Of a DNA stretch of 41,420 bases, positions 22,618 through 30,775 are shown one piece after another; within the stretch, counting starts at the first letter, position 1, and each line of letters starts with the position of its first letter. The notes below the pieces were generated by a model that saw only the letters and a program-made list of their open reading frames with translations, had not been told where the DNA came from and did not search any database. This stretch comes from Perkinsus olseni. Its lineage: Eukaryota > Perkinsozoa > Perkinsida > Perkinsidae. Both the position numbers and the translations under genes were made by a program. The stretch spans positions 1 to 41,420 of the forward strand of contig JABANP010000467.1 of the NCBI GenBank assembly GCA_013115135.1. The letters are read 5' to 3'.

Positions 22618-22905
22618 AGAGTACGAAATAACTGTGTACGAGTTGAAACGGGTGTACCGCGATTCGTCCATGATCGATTGGTCCACTGCAGCTTCGATCC
22701 AAGATTGTTTCGTGCAAATTTCGGTTCATTCATGATCTTTTCGTACATCGAAAAAGTGTATGTTTCGGTCACGATTTTTTCATCCATAACCGGTTTCGTA
22801 CACGATTATTTCGTCCATGGGCGGTTGATCCAAAGATATGCTCGTTGTAATCTATTCGGCCACGATCTTTTCGAAAAAAATTCATTCGTCCAATAGTGGT
22901 TCGTA
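22618..22905. repeat. F1 internal arm with TTCGTCCA-type units
   Basis: After a short TGTACGA stretch, units carry TTCGTCCA, TTCGTGCA or TTCGTACA at roughly 15-17 base spacing. The opposite-strand form (TGGACGAA) fills much of 23349-23600, so these two stretches are inverted around the segment with tRNA-like remnants. Confidence 0.65.
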
Positions 22906-22943
22906 CATATGAAACTGACGACACGCAAATGTTTATCGAAGGA

Positions 22944-22990
22944 AATGAACCCACGGCCTCGGGAGTACCAGTTTGAGCTGCTAACCTACT
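22944..22990 (-). pseudogene. tRNA-like remnant lacking an anticodon arm
   Basis: On the - strand an A-box-like TTAGCAGCTCAAACTGG is followed after only about 20 bases by a B-box-like GGGTTCATTTC. The spacing is too short for an anticodon arm, so it is a deleted tRNA-derived sequence. Confidence 0.4.
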
Positions 22991-23192
22991 CACCCGTGAG
23001 ACTCCTAATAAATTCCGACAAAGTACCGCCCATGCGATACCCAACCTATTCAACTTGGCTCCATTCATGTTTGGAGCCTCTAGGCACTAGGATCATCACA
23101 GAGACAACCTGATGTGGGGGAGTGCCAGATCGTCACCACTGATGACTCACCAGTAGAGGCGGCGGTGAGATTCTTAGGTCGTAGTAGGTGAT

Positions 23193-23265
23193 GGAAATAG
23201 CGGAATTGGTAGAGCTCCCGGCTTGCATGACCATGGTCCCAGGTTCGAATCGGGGTAAGGGTAGA
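23193..23265 (+). pseudogene. tRNA-like sequence, tRNA-Ala(TGC)-like but degenerate
   Basis: It has an A-box (TAGCGGAATTGG, about 23198) and a B-box (GGTTCGAATCG, about 23242) at normal spacing, with CTTGCAT as a possible anticodon loop (TGC). The anticodon stem and acceptor do not pair, so it is a pseudogene or a SINE-type pol III head. Two hairpins follow directly. Confidence 0.5.
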
Positions 23266-23277
23266 TAGTAATGGTGG

Positions 23278-23345
23278 AGCCGGCGGCGCAGTTGCCGGCT
23301 CACTATCTCTAGACATATGTGACGCCGCGGCGTCACATATGTCTA
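23278..23345. other. Hairpin and perfect 36-bp palindrome
   Basis: AGCCGGC...GCCGGCT (23278-23300, 7-bp arms) is followed by a perfect 36-bp palindrome at 23310-23345: 18-bp arms, no loop, centre GCCGCGGC, outer bases TAGACATATG/CATATGTCTA. Both arms are exact in this copy. No other copy is seen in the window. Confidence 0.9.
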
Positions 23346-23348
23346 AAA

Positions 23349-23823
23349 GTAGCGTGGGTGAAACTCACGTGTATGAAAGGCTTGTACGAAAAACCCTGGA
23401 AGAAAGAAGCGGAGTTAGAGCATGATTGGACGAAACGGCGTGGATGAAAGAATCATGTACTCAAGACCCGTGGACGAAAGAGGTGTGTATGAATGAGGAT
23501 GTACGGAAGTAACACGGACGAAACAAGCAGGATGAACCCTACCATGGACGAAACAATCGTGGACGAAACCTGCAATGTATGAATGGAGGTTCCCCGGTTG
23601 AAACTGGGGTTGTGTACGAAGTGAGAGTGTACGAAATTCCGTGTACGAGTTGCAAGTGTACGAATATTGTGTGTACGAGCATTATGTGTACGACTTCTAT
23701 ATGTACGAATCTCTTGTATGAGTATTGGTGTACCTATTTGGTGTACGATTAGAAAGTGTATGAGTATTGGAGACTTGAGTCGAAAATGTACGACTATTTG
23801 GTGTACGAAACGTGAACATCCCC
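23349..23823 (-). repeat. F1 right arm (TGGACGAA and GTGTACGA units)
   Basis: The first half has TGGACGAA/TGTATGAA-type units. The second half (about 23600-23815) has GTGTACGA units, mostly 15-16 bases apart. It is the inverted counterpart of the left arm at 16100-16312. The outer end reaches CATCCCC next to the TACTTGGG duplication. Confidence 0.8.
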
Positions 23824-23832
23824 TTACTTGGG

Positions 23833-24222
23833 TTTTTCCTGGCTGGCGCTCCCTTGACCGCATGGAGGACTCAGTGTTCGCGGGTTGATTATGAGGCTGC
23901 CAAAGCTCTGTTGGTTCGCACGTTCGACGGTACGCCCCACCCTGACATGGCTTCGAAGAGGTTCAACGCATACCAGTGGGACCGTAAGATGGAGAAGGTT
24001 ACCGACGTGTTGGAAACCATTGTTAAGAAGGTTCAGGCGGTCGCTCAGGTGGCACCTGGGTGACCTGCACCTGGCAGGTGCAGCAAGCTGTTACTCCCGG
24101 CCTTCGGCCACCACAGCCGAGGCCACCGTTTGGTGGTAAAGGACAGCCCCGCCAAGATCCCGGCCGCGGTTCGTGTGGTATTTGCCCCACCCGACCAGGT
24201 CGGGTGCCCACTGTCCAAATTT
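23833..24222 (+). pseudogene. Ty3-type gag, 3' part
   Basis: The capsid resumes with 'FFLAGAPLTAWRTQ', 'YEAAKALLVRTFDG' and 'FNAYQWDRKMEKVTDVLETI', matching the second half of Ty3-family capsid (AW...Y...K..L...F). A TGA at about 24061 breaks the frame. Codon-like sequence continues in another frame to a Pro/Gly-rich stretch with 'CGIC', perhaps a damaged zinc knuckle, just before the 530-base insertion. Confidence 0.65.
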
Positions 24223-24230
24223 GGACATTG

Positions 24231-24760
24231 TCCATCTGCAATTTTGCCGCAATTTGCGGCAAGAAAAATAATAGGCGAAAAATAGGAAAAATGCGGAAAA
24301 TGCCAAAAAATGCCTAAAATTTGAGCCTCGAGCGTACACAAGTGGACCGGGTGCCTACGAGTCATCACCTTCGCCCGTTCGCGTCAGTGACGGTTATATC
24401 AACGATGGTAATAGCGCTGTACACTTGTTTTCCTCGCGGCAGGCCTAGCGATGCGATCCGATGCAAATTGCCATCGATCAGGCGGGCGCGCGCTAAGTTC
24501 ATGCGCTGCTCGACGAGTACGATGCGGCGCACATGGTTCGGAAGTTGTTTATGCGGGCCACGCGTGCTCGTGATGCCCCACGATGAGCGTAGCGTTGCCT
24601 GCTCCTTCCGTGATCACCTGCATCGCCCTAGTAGCACTCGGATCGCCTCGGTCGCCTCGGCAGAGGCGACAGGAAAATTTTTCGTATTTTACGGTTATTT
24701 TGCGCATTTTGCGAGTATTTTGCACAAATTTCTTGCGGAAAATTATTTTCTTATTTTGCA
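24231..24760. mobile_element. 530-base insertion M with 8-base target duplication and phased A/T-tract ends
   Basis: GGACATTG occurs at 24223-24230 and 24761-24768, directly flanking the segment. Gag/protease-like sequence lies on both sides. The left 90 bases have A-tracts, and the right about 100 bases T-tracts, each spaced 9-11 bases, so the ends are roughly inverted in character; exact terminal inverted repeats are weak. The middle (about 24325-24660) is GC-richer, with no recognisable protein. This looks like a non-autonomous DNA element. Confidence 0.7.
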
Positions 24761-24768
24761 GGACATTG

Positions 24769-25540
24769 GTGCACCCTGCCCGACCTACGGCAGTCGGAGT
24801 GCCCCGAGCACCCCGGCTCTGCGAACTTTCGGGCAACCGCAGGGCATCTTTCTTTTCGCCCGCATTGCTTCTGATATCTCGATGGCACTTCCATTTTGTG
24901 CTATGATTGATACTGGTGCTCGTACGACTGTTATTAAAAAAGCTATTGCCGCCGGTACTCCGAATATACCTGTACACTTTACGGCCACTACGGCCACGCC
25001 ATCTGTAGCATTTCCGATTATTGGTTCGGCTCGTGGAACGCTCTTTTTTTACGATTCCCCTAAGGCCGTTCCAGTAGCTGAGTTGCCGTTCGCTACTGCC
25101 GACCATCCGTCTACGTTTGATATGACCGTTTATATTGTTGATAGGTTTTCTTCGGACATGTTGCTCGGGTACGGTACCACTGGCTTCGGCGGTTCGGGGT
25201 CAACCTCCAGGTGGAGGTCGATGGGTTCCAAATTGTGCATGCAGAGGATTCCCACTCGGTTCACTGGAGCCCGCCGGGCGATAATGTCTCTGCTCATGCC
25301 TCGCCTTCGCCTGCAGTCCCAAGCCACGCTTTCTCTACGGGGACGCCTCGTCCCGTCCCCGAGAGCACTACTTCTCACCCTTCGTCATCCGTCTCACGTG
25401 GTTGTCAGAGTGAACCGTCACCATTGCCTCCCGTTAAACGTCCGATTCCTAAACGACCAAAATTATACCAGTTTTTCACCCGATCGGGTTCGAGATCCTC
25501 CCGTTCTTCACGGGGACAAAGAGTGTTGTTGAAGAGTTGA
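24769..25540 (+). pseudogene. Ty3-type aspartic protease region, damaged
   Basis: After the insertion the frame reads 'PFCAMIDTGARTTVIKKAIA' (active-site DTG about 24910), then beta-strand-like sequence to 'MTVYIVDRFSSDMLLGYGTT'. This is a retropepsin with a plausible C-terminal strand. Near 25195 the sensible frame shifts by one and continues 'NLQVEVDGFQIVHAEDS' and a Ser/Pro-rich basic tail ending TGA at 25538-25540. No RT follows. Confidence 0.65.
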
Positions 25541-25654
25541 AGTGAAGAAAGTGTGTAGGGAGAATTGCACCTACAGCGGATGTTTTATCACTCAGATAAG
25601 TTGAGGGGTCTGAAGAAGCATAGAACGAGCACTAAACCGGTTTGCAGTGAAAAA

Positions 25655-25862
25655 TCGTTTCAGACGACTCGTACACTTTCATTTCGTACACGATTCGTAC
25701 ACTGAATACTCGTTCCCTCCTCAGATTCGTGCATCGTCCTTTCGTACACTCATGACTCGTACACATAATACCCGCACATCATGATACTCGTACACATAAT
25801 ACTCGTACGCAGAAAACTCGTACATTATCAACTCGTACACAGGCACGACTCGTGCACTATGC
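25655..25862 (+). repeat. F-family left arm, copy F2
   Basis: GTACAC units of about 15 bases, closely parallel to 16100-16312 (the same unusual units in the same order, for example the longer unit near CCTCCTCAG). It begins about 115 bases after the Ty3 protease stop, so it probably truncates that element. Confidence 0.8.
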
Positions 25863-26052
25863 TGCTGAGTAGCATTTCTGAGCCGTGCACTGCGAGCAAC
25901 GGCGGAGCGAAGGAGGTAATATTGCCTATAGAGAGCGAATTGTTCGCGCCAGTCCGTGAGTGTAAGTTTAGTAGTATAAGTGGTATGGAGGTTAAGGTAA
26001 CAGTTTCCATTCAGAAGGTTACGGGTTCGATTCTACGTACAGGCACTCCCTG
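25863..26052 (+). repeat. F-family core plus tRNA-like sequence, copy F2
   Basis: Homologous to the F1 core. It ends in a segment with a B-box match GGTTCGATTCT (26024-26034). The same segment recurs at 28868-28947. T-stem pairing is poor, so it is SINE-like rather than a tRNA. Confidence 0.65.
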
Positions 26053-26057
26053 TCAGG

Positions 26058-27370
26058 GAGACGGAAGCGGAACGTTTCCGTAGTGTGAAATCCCCCAGCG
26101 GAGGTAGACACGCGCTGTGCAATCCACACCACACAAGCCGAAGTCAGCGCTCGCCCCAAGAGCTAAAGACACTGCGGGGCAACTCTTGGTAAGGGGCCGA
26201 TGCAGACGTAGCATCTCAAACGACACCGTCTGGTGAGCCGCTCTTACTCTGTGTCGAGTAGAGGACTGATCCAGCGTGGTCTTCCTTAAGACCGTGTCCA
26301 CGGCTCTTCCTTCCGCGTGTTGTGGTCTTTTTCAAGATTGCCGCGGGTTAGGTTTGCGCACGTTGCGCTCAATACCTCCGGGTGTTGTTGCCGTAGGGAC
26401 GTTGTCGTTCACCCCTGAAGATGAGTCGCCGTCTTCAGTTCTCTCTCCTCCTTGTCGTTCCTATGGACCCGTCTCTTCTCTCTGAGATCACGTTGGGCGT
26501 TGTGCCCGGCGACTCTGAGGACGTTGTCTCCCGTCGTACGGGTATTCAGGAGGCGGTTGCGGGCCTGTCGTTACAGGTCATTGCTAACCTTACCCTCGAC
26601 TTCTGGTCAGAGGCTGCTCTAGCGAAGTTTGGTAGCGAGGCTGCTTCCAAGAACGACCGCCTCCTCTTCACTTCTTCGGGACTCGCTGTTTCCCAGGACT
26701 GCTCTACCTATCTGTCCTCCGTGGCCTTGGCTGCGACCCGCGGGCAGCCTCGTATTCAGTCCTTGGATCTGCATGGCTTGGTCGAGGCATGGTTGTCTAA
26801 ACGAGTTGGTGGGGTCATCCCGAGTTTCTTAGTTCCCCCTTTGAAGGCTTTGACCAAGATCAAATCCAACGAGTATGTGGAGCTATCGGAGCTACGCTTC
26901 TCCGATGCTCAAAGCCGATCTAACAGCAAAGCGATCGCGACGACTGTGACCGGCCAAACCGTGGAAATTATGGTCGACGAGCTGCCCAGTCATCCCACCC
27001 GGCGCGGTTCGGTGGAGCCGGGTTTCATAGCAGCCGGAGACGCGGTCCTCGCTCTGCTGCGTTGGTGTGTAGCGGTCTGGTTGTGCAACCCGGACGACAA
27101 GCTGATGGTCTACCTCGCCTACGTCGGTCGCATTGCGGCCTCAAGCCCTACACCATTGGCTAGGGAGCCACAGAATTGACCGCTCTCCTCGAACTCCACA
27201 GTCGTAACAGTCGGGTCTGGTTGGGAGGAGACTGTCCGGCCTGAGGGTGCACACAACGCACCCGAGGCCCGGATCAGTCTGCGCACACCATGTGTCCCAC
27301 ACGGCCGAAGACACCGGCCAGTGGACGTACGTGGCGCGCGCCCAGACCCAACCTCCGCGACTATGGGAAT
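26058..27370 (+). mobile_element. 1,313-base mobile unit encoding one unknown protein
   Basis: TCAGG flanks the unit at 26053-26057 and 27371-27375. A paralogous copy of the flanks without the unit is at 28868-28960 (TCAGG at 28948-28952), so the insertion is precise. The ends are GAGACGG... and ...ATGGGAAT. I see no LTRs, inverted ends or A-tail. The GC content is higher than in its surroundings. Confidence 0.75.
26421..27179 (+). CDS. Unknown 252-residue protein of the 1.3 kb mobile unit
   Basis: Intact frame from ATG 26421 to TGA 27177-27179; the second ATG at 26463 ('MDPSLLSEIT') is an equally good start and would give 238 residues. Predicted from sequence: mixed alpha/beta, no signal peptide, no zinc-binding Cys/His set, no DD[E/D], no RT motifs. 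Visible stretches include 'VAGLSLQVIANLTLDFWSEA', 'PSFLVPPLKALTKI' and 'AAGDAVLALLRWCVAVWLCN'. An intact frame in otherwise decayed DNA suggests recent activity. A Gag- or nucleocapsid-like structural protein is possible, but I do not recognise the family. Confidence 0.7.
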   Translation: MSRRLQFSLLLVVPMDPSLLSEITLGVVPGDSEDVVSRRTGIQEAVAGLSLQVIANLTLDFWSEAALAKFGSEAASKNDRLLFTSSGLAVSQDCSTYLSSVALAATRGQPRIQSLDLHGLVEAWLSKRVGGVIPSFLVPPLKALTKIKSNEYVELSELRFSDAQSRSNSKAIATTVTGQTVEIMVDELPSHPTRRGSVEPGFIAAGDAVLALLRWCVAVWLCNPDDKLMVYLAYVGRIAASSPTPLAREPQN

Positions 27371-27771
27371 TCAGGTGGTGATAAGCTGCTAGCTAGACGC
27401 GGCCGAGGGCCGGCAAAGCCGTGCGCGTAGATTTTTTAGGATTTCTTAAAAAAATTTATAATTTTTTAGAAATTATATATTTTTTTCGTTTTTTTTTATT
27501 TTTCCTTGTTTATATCCAAAGCCGAAGAAATCAGCGCCAATGTGAGAAAGAATTTCGGTGTACAAATCGTGATACACCCCGTAAGTCATGGCTGACTATC
27601 TGCTCATCTTAGTAATTGTATCAGACTCATCTTGTCGCGCTGAGAATAGTTGGGATGGTTGTTTGTGACTAGACCGAACAGAATTACTTCACAACCATCG
27701 TTGCCTACACCGCTGTAGAAGGCCTCAACACTCATGACAACATCGCTGGCTCCGACCCGTGCCCCCCACTC
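27371..27771 (+). repeat. 400-base direct repeat, copy 1
   Basis: Matches 28944-29348 with few differences. It contains a strongly A/T-rich stretch (about 27430-27520, runs of T) and a short retroelement-like frame ('IVAYTAVEGLNTHDNIAGSD') at the right end. With the tRNA-like segment before it, this is a duplicated 490-base block whose first copy is split by the 1.3 kb unit. Confidence 0.85.
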
Positions 27772-27917
27772 AAGTCCAACATCCACAAGGCTCGACAGCT
27801 ACTCAGTCGACGTGGCTACCAGCTATGACAACTCAGATGCTCTACCAACCCTGCGGACCTCCAGTGGACGTTAGGTACCCTCCACAGGGTCCCTAACTGT
27901 CCACCTACGACGTGACC
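27772..27917 (+). pseudogene. Pao-type RNase H remnant
   Basis: Reads 'SNIHKARQLLSRRGYQL', a TGA, then 'STNPADLQW', equivalent to the NPAD hallmark after RNase H in BEL/Pao elements. It is homologous to 32130-32280, 35930-36075 and 40300-40446, where the TGA is TGG. Confidence 0.6.
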
Positions 27918-27984
27918 CCAAGTCTTCAAAAATGGGTCGTCAACTTCGTTGACAGTACCCATAGCACCTCTCCTCCTACATCAG

Positions 27985-28290
27985 TGTATTACGATCCGTA
28001 CACCGAAAACTCTTACACTATCACTTCGTACACGGCTCGTACACTAAATACTCGTTCACTCATTGGATTCATACATCGTCATTTCGTACACTCATGGCTC
28101 GTACATGTAGCACTCGTACTCATGATACTCGTACATATAATACTTGTTCATATAATAAGTCGTACGTATAAAGTTCATACACGCAAAACTCGTGCACTGG
28201 CAACTTGTGCACGAGCACGACTCGTACACTATGCTGCAGAGTCGCATCTTTATACCACGCGCTGGGAGCAATGACGGAGCGAAGGCAGGT
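27985..28290 (+). repeat. F-family left arm and core, copy F3
   Basis: Begins TGTATTACGAT, the same end as F1, and contains the same order of 15-base units. The core is interrupted at about 28290 by an inverted copy of the 260-base repeat and resumes at about 28556. Confidence 0.8.
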
Positions 28291-28298
28291 ACATGATG

Positions 28299-28555
28299 TG
28301 CCTGTGACTGGGCAACGCAACTAGTACCTGTGCTTCGGTGGATAGCGTAGTCGAACTTCAAAACAAAGGCAGACCTTTGCAGAAAGGCAGCCAAGCGGGA
28401 AGAGTCAAAAAGAGATCCAATTATTGAGTAGTTCACCGCTATGCAACACGCACTTGAAGTGCAGCGCGATCGAATGCTGGCGGAACAATCGAAGACCGAA
28501 CTACAAGTGGTCAGACGATAACGATTAAAAGGGCAAGCGCGCGGGGCACGAACCC
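28299..28555 (-). repeat. Dispersed 260-base repeat, inverted copy inside F3
   Basis: Reverse complement of the repeat at 15235 and 32589. F-core sequence lies on both sides. No clean target duplication is seen. Confidence 0.8.
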
Positions 28556-28636
28556 CACAATATTGTCTATCGAAAGCGAATTGCTCGCGCCGCTCTGTGA
28601 GTGAAAGTTTGTTAGTGTAAGTCGTCAAAGTAGCGG

Positions 28637-28870
28637 AAAATTTTCTAGGCTAGTCGCGGAGCGGATCCGCGACGTGCCTAAAAAAATTCGCGGAGTGTAC
28701 GAAATGACGGTGTAGAGTTTTGAATCTGGGGTTTTGTACTCAATGAGAGTGTATGAAATGCCGGTATACGAGTTGAAAGTGTAGGATTATTATTTGCGGG
28801 TGTTATCTGTACGAGTATTTCGTATACGAGCATTATGTACACGAGCTTTATATGTACGAATCGCTTTTTT
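28637..28870 (-). repeat. F3 right part: GC hairpin and TGTACGA-type arm
   Basis: An A/T tract and GTCGCGGA...TCCGCGAC hairpin (28637-28673) are followed by units with GTGTACGA/TGTATGA/TGTACGAG until about 28860. The orientation is opposite to the F3 left arm. Confidence 0.7.
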
Positions 28871-28947
28871 ATAAGTGGTATGGAGGTTGAGGTAACGGTT
28901 TCCATTCAGAAGGTTACGGGTTCGATTCTACGTACAGGCACTCAGTG
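28868..28947 (+). repeat. tRNA-like segment, uninterrupted copy
   Basis: Same as 25973-26052, with a B-box GGTTCGATTCT. It leads directly into the second 400-base repeat and so preserves the empty site of the 1.3 kb unit. Confidence 0.7.
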
Positions 28948-29348
28948 TCAGGTGGTGATAAGCTGCTAGCTAGACGCGGCCGAGGGCCGGCAAAGCCGTG
29001 CGCGTAAGTTTTTTAGGATTTCTTGAAAAAAATTAATAATTTTTTGGAAATTATATATTTTTTTCGTTTTTTTTATTTTTTCCCGTTTATATCCAAAGCC
29101 GAAGAAATCAGCGCCAATGTGAGAAAGAATTTCGGTGTACAAATCGTGATACATCCCGTAAGTCATGGCTGACTATCTGCTCATCTTAGTAATTGTATCA
29201 GACTTATGTTGTCGCGCTGAGAATAGTTGGGATGGTTGTTTGTGACTAGATCGAACAGAATTACTTCACAACCATCGTTGCCTACACCGCTGTAGAAGGC
29301 CTCAACACTCATGACAACATCGCTGGCTCCGACCCGTGCCCCCCAATC
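28944..29348 (+). repeat. 400-base direct repeat, copy 2
   Basis: Matches 27371-27771. Downstream the two copies diverge at about 29347: copy 1 continues into the RNase H remnant, copy 2 into a longer retroelement-like frame. Confidence 0.85.
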
Positions 29349-29569
29349 AACGCAGCGGTGGACACTCACACTATGGTTCCACAAGCTGATGGTACCTTCA
29401 AGCATTATCATCGCCTACCATGGAAGTCAAGAGCTGGACCTTCAGCTAGTCTGAAGGGCGTACTGAAGCCAAACTCCGACGACTCTCTCCACACGACTAC
29501 CAGCACTACCACGACTGTATACAAGACAGAGGGGTTTGTGTGTTCTTATTGTTGCATTATCGCTCGCTA
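29253..29569 (+). pseudogene. Retroelement-like coding remnant of unknown type
   Basis: A frame open from within the 400-base repeat reads 'TTIVAYTAVEGLNTHDNIAG', then 'VDTHTMVPQADGTFKHYHRL', and stops at TAA about 29567-29569. Codon choice looks real, but no family motif is visible. Confidence 0.3.
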
Positions 29570-29677
29570 AGGTACTCGCATGTATATCTGAAATCGTCCG
29601 CTCCGTAGGCCGAGTCGGTCGTACTCGTTAAGATCCATCCATCCAGTCGGGGTTGTTGCGTTCGTCAACTACGGATC

Positions 29678-30460
29678 TGTGGTTGTGTGGGCACACAATC
29701 CACTTGTCCTCTAGCACTAGTAGTATTAGTTCCTACAGCATTCATCAAAGATCAGGCTTCTATCAGTATCACTCATGTCAAGTTCGGGTGATAACATGGT
29801 GGAAAACTCGTGCTGATCTTTGTCTCCCTTATGCCAAGTGGAGTGCCGTGTGGGATGTATACTGTCAAAGACTTTGACTCAAAGTCATGGTGAATTCGTC
29901 AATCTATGTCCGTCGACTATGTGGAACTATATGAGAGCTCCAGTCCTATTCATTTACTAGGCCTACTGGTAAACGTGGAGTTTCCCAGAAGCTTCGCCTA
30001 TTGAATGAGACTGTGTAAGAGAAGATTTGCTTTACTGCCTTGGTTATGTGATGTCGGTTCAGCCCAGCGGCCGCCGGGACTATGTCTGGCACACCAACGT
30101 TTTACATGCTGACATGCTGACATCTAACAAGTGCTTCTTTTGGTTGTGGATATGCTTTCGTCTGGATTTTTGACAGCGGAGCCCGTTGCACTATAGACAG
30201 CCCAAGACATCACTCTTGTGTATAAGTATGCTTAGTCGAGTCTTTGCCGCGTTTGTCATGTACTTTAACACTGTTGTGCATCGATGGCGAGCAAACGGTT
30301 GACGTGCGTGTTTTTGTGGGTTTTTTCTTTAAGGAGAGGGAGGTGTGATTGTGTGGGCACTGCCCAGTGGGCACACAATTCACTTGTCCCCTAGCGCTAG
30401 TAGTATTAGTTCCTACTGCATTCAGTAAAGATCAGGCTCATCAGTATCACTCATGACAGC
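29678..30460 (+). mobile_element. Internally deleted copia-type LTR element
   Basis: About 105-base direct repeats at 29678-29782 and 30344-30460 begin TGTG(G/A)TTGTGTGGGCAC. The second is preceded by a purine run, AAGGAGAGGGAGG (30331-30343), as expected for a polypurine tract next to a 3' LTR. Between them, 'FVWIFDSGARCTIDSP' at about 30160-30208 matches the copia protease DSGA motif. RT and integrase are absent. The right repeat has a roughly 13-base internal insertion. Confidence 0.5.
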
Positions 30461-30597
30461 TCGTGACATCTCTCGATGAGAAGGGCTCACACTCAAAGCC
30501 ACAGACCTAGAGGACCCAGAGGATGGTGCGCTGCACACCTGGTAACTGACAAAAATAAGTCGGTTTAATGGACTCTAGTGTTTCGCGGACGCGAAAT

Positions 30598-30652
30598 TGG
30601 CGTAGTGGTAGGAGCGCCTGTTATCAAGCGGATCACCCGGGATCGATCTAAA
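30598..30652 (+). pseudogene. tRNA-like remnant
   Basis: A-box-like TGGCGTAGTGGTAGG at 30598-30612 and a weak B-box GGGATCGATCT at 30639-30649. No stable anticodon or acceptor stem. Confidence 0.35.
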
Positions 30653-30716
30653 CAGTGAGCTAGCAGGGAAGGAAAGGCCAGCGTCGTTAAGCAGGAAGAA
30701 GTCGCGCGCGGGGCGC

Positions 30717-30775
30717 GGGCAATTTTTTAATCATTATTTTTTGCCCGGCGCAAAAAATATGATTAAAAATTGCCC
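30717..30775. repeat. Long A/T-rich hairpin, copy 1
   Basis: GGGCAATTTTTTAATCA... pairs with ...TGATTAAAAATTGCCC around a short GC loop (CCGGC), giving about 26 bp with two one-base bulges. Confidence 0.85.

Larger units (their letters stand above)
16093..23824. mobile_element. Foldback-like element F1 with 15-base-repeat arms, hosting a Pao retrotransposon
   Basis: The octamer TACTTGGG flanks the element at 16085-16092 and 23825-23832, and the gag sequence is continuous if everything between is ignored. The left end begins ATGTATAACGATTCGTACAC. The complement of the right end shares GGGATGT, ACG and TTCGTACACC in order. The left arm carries TCGTACA and the right arm TGTACGA (its complement) at about 15-base spacing, so the ends are inverted. 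Between the arms lie a conserved core (about 16309-16473), the Pao element, a GC hairpin (22568-22604), and a right part with two tRNA-like remnants and a 36-bp palindrome. No transposase is seen, so it is probably non-autonomous. Foldback or Mutator-like relatives are possible from the 8-10 base duplication. Confidence 0.7.
14695..25655 (+). mobile_element. Ty3-type (gypsy-like) LTR retrotransposon, partial and multiply interrupted
   Basis: The base layer of the nested region. It starts near 14695 with LTR-like DNA (TGTTGTGACG start, several hairpins). It continues through a leader containing a dispersed 260-base repeat, gag from ATG 15758, and an aspartic protease ending about 25540. Gag is split at 16092/23833 by a foldback-like element and at 24222/24769 by a 530-base element. 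No RT, RNase H or integrase of this element and no matching 3' LTR are seen before foldback DNA begins at about 25655, so it is truncated. The left LTR limit and the Ty3 assignment are inferences from gag/protease order; the two insertions are directly visible. Confidence 0.6.

Noticed and set aside
23193..23265. Functional tRNA-Ala
   Set aside because: A- and B-boxes are present but the anticodon and acceptor stems do not pair.
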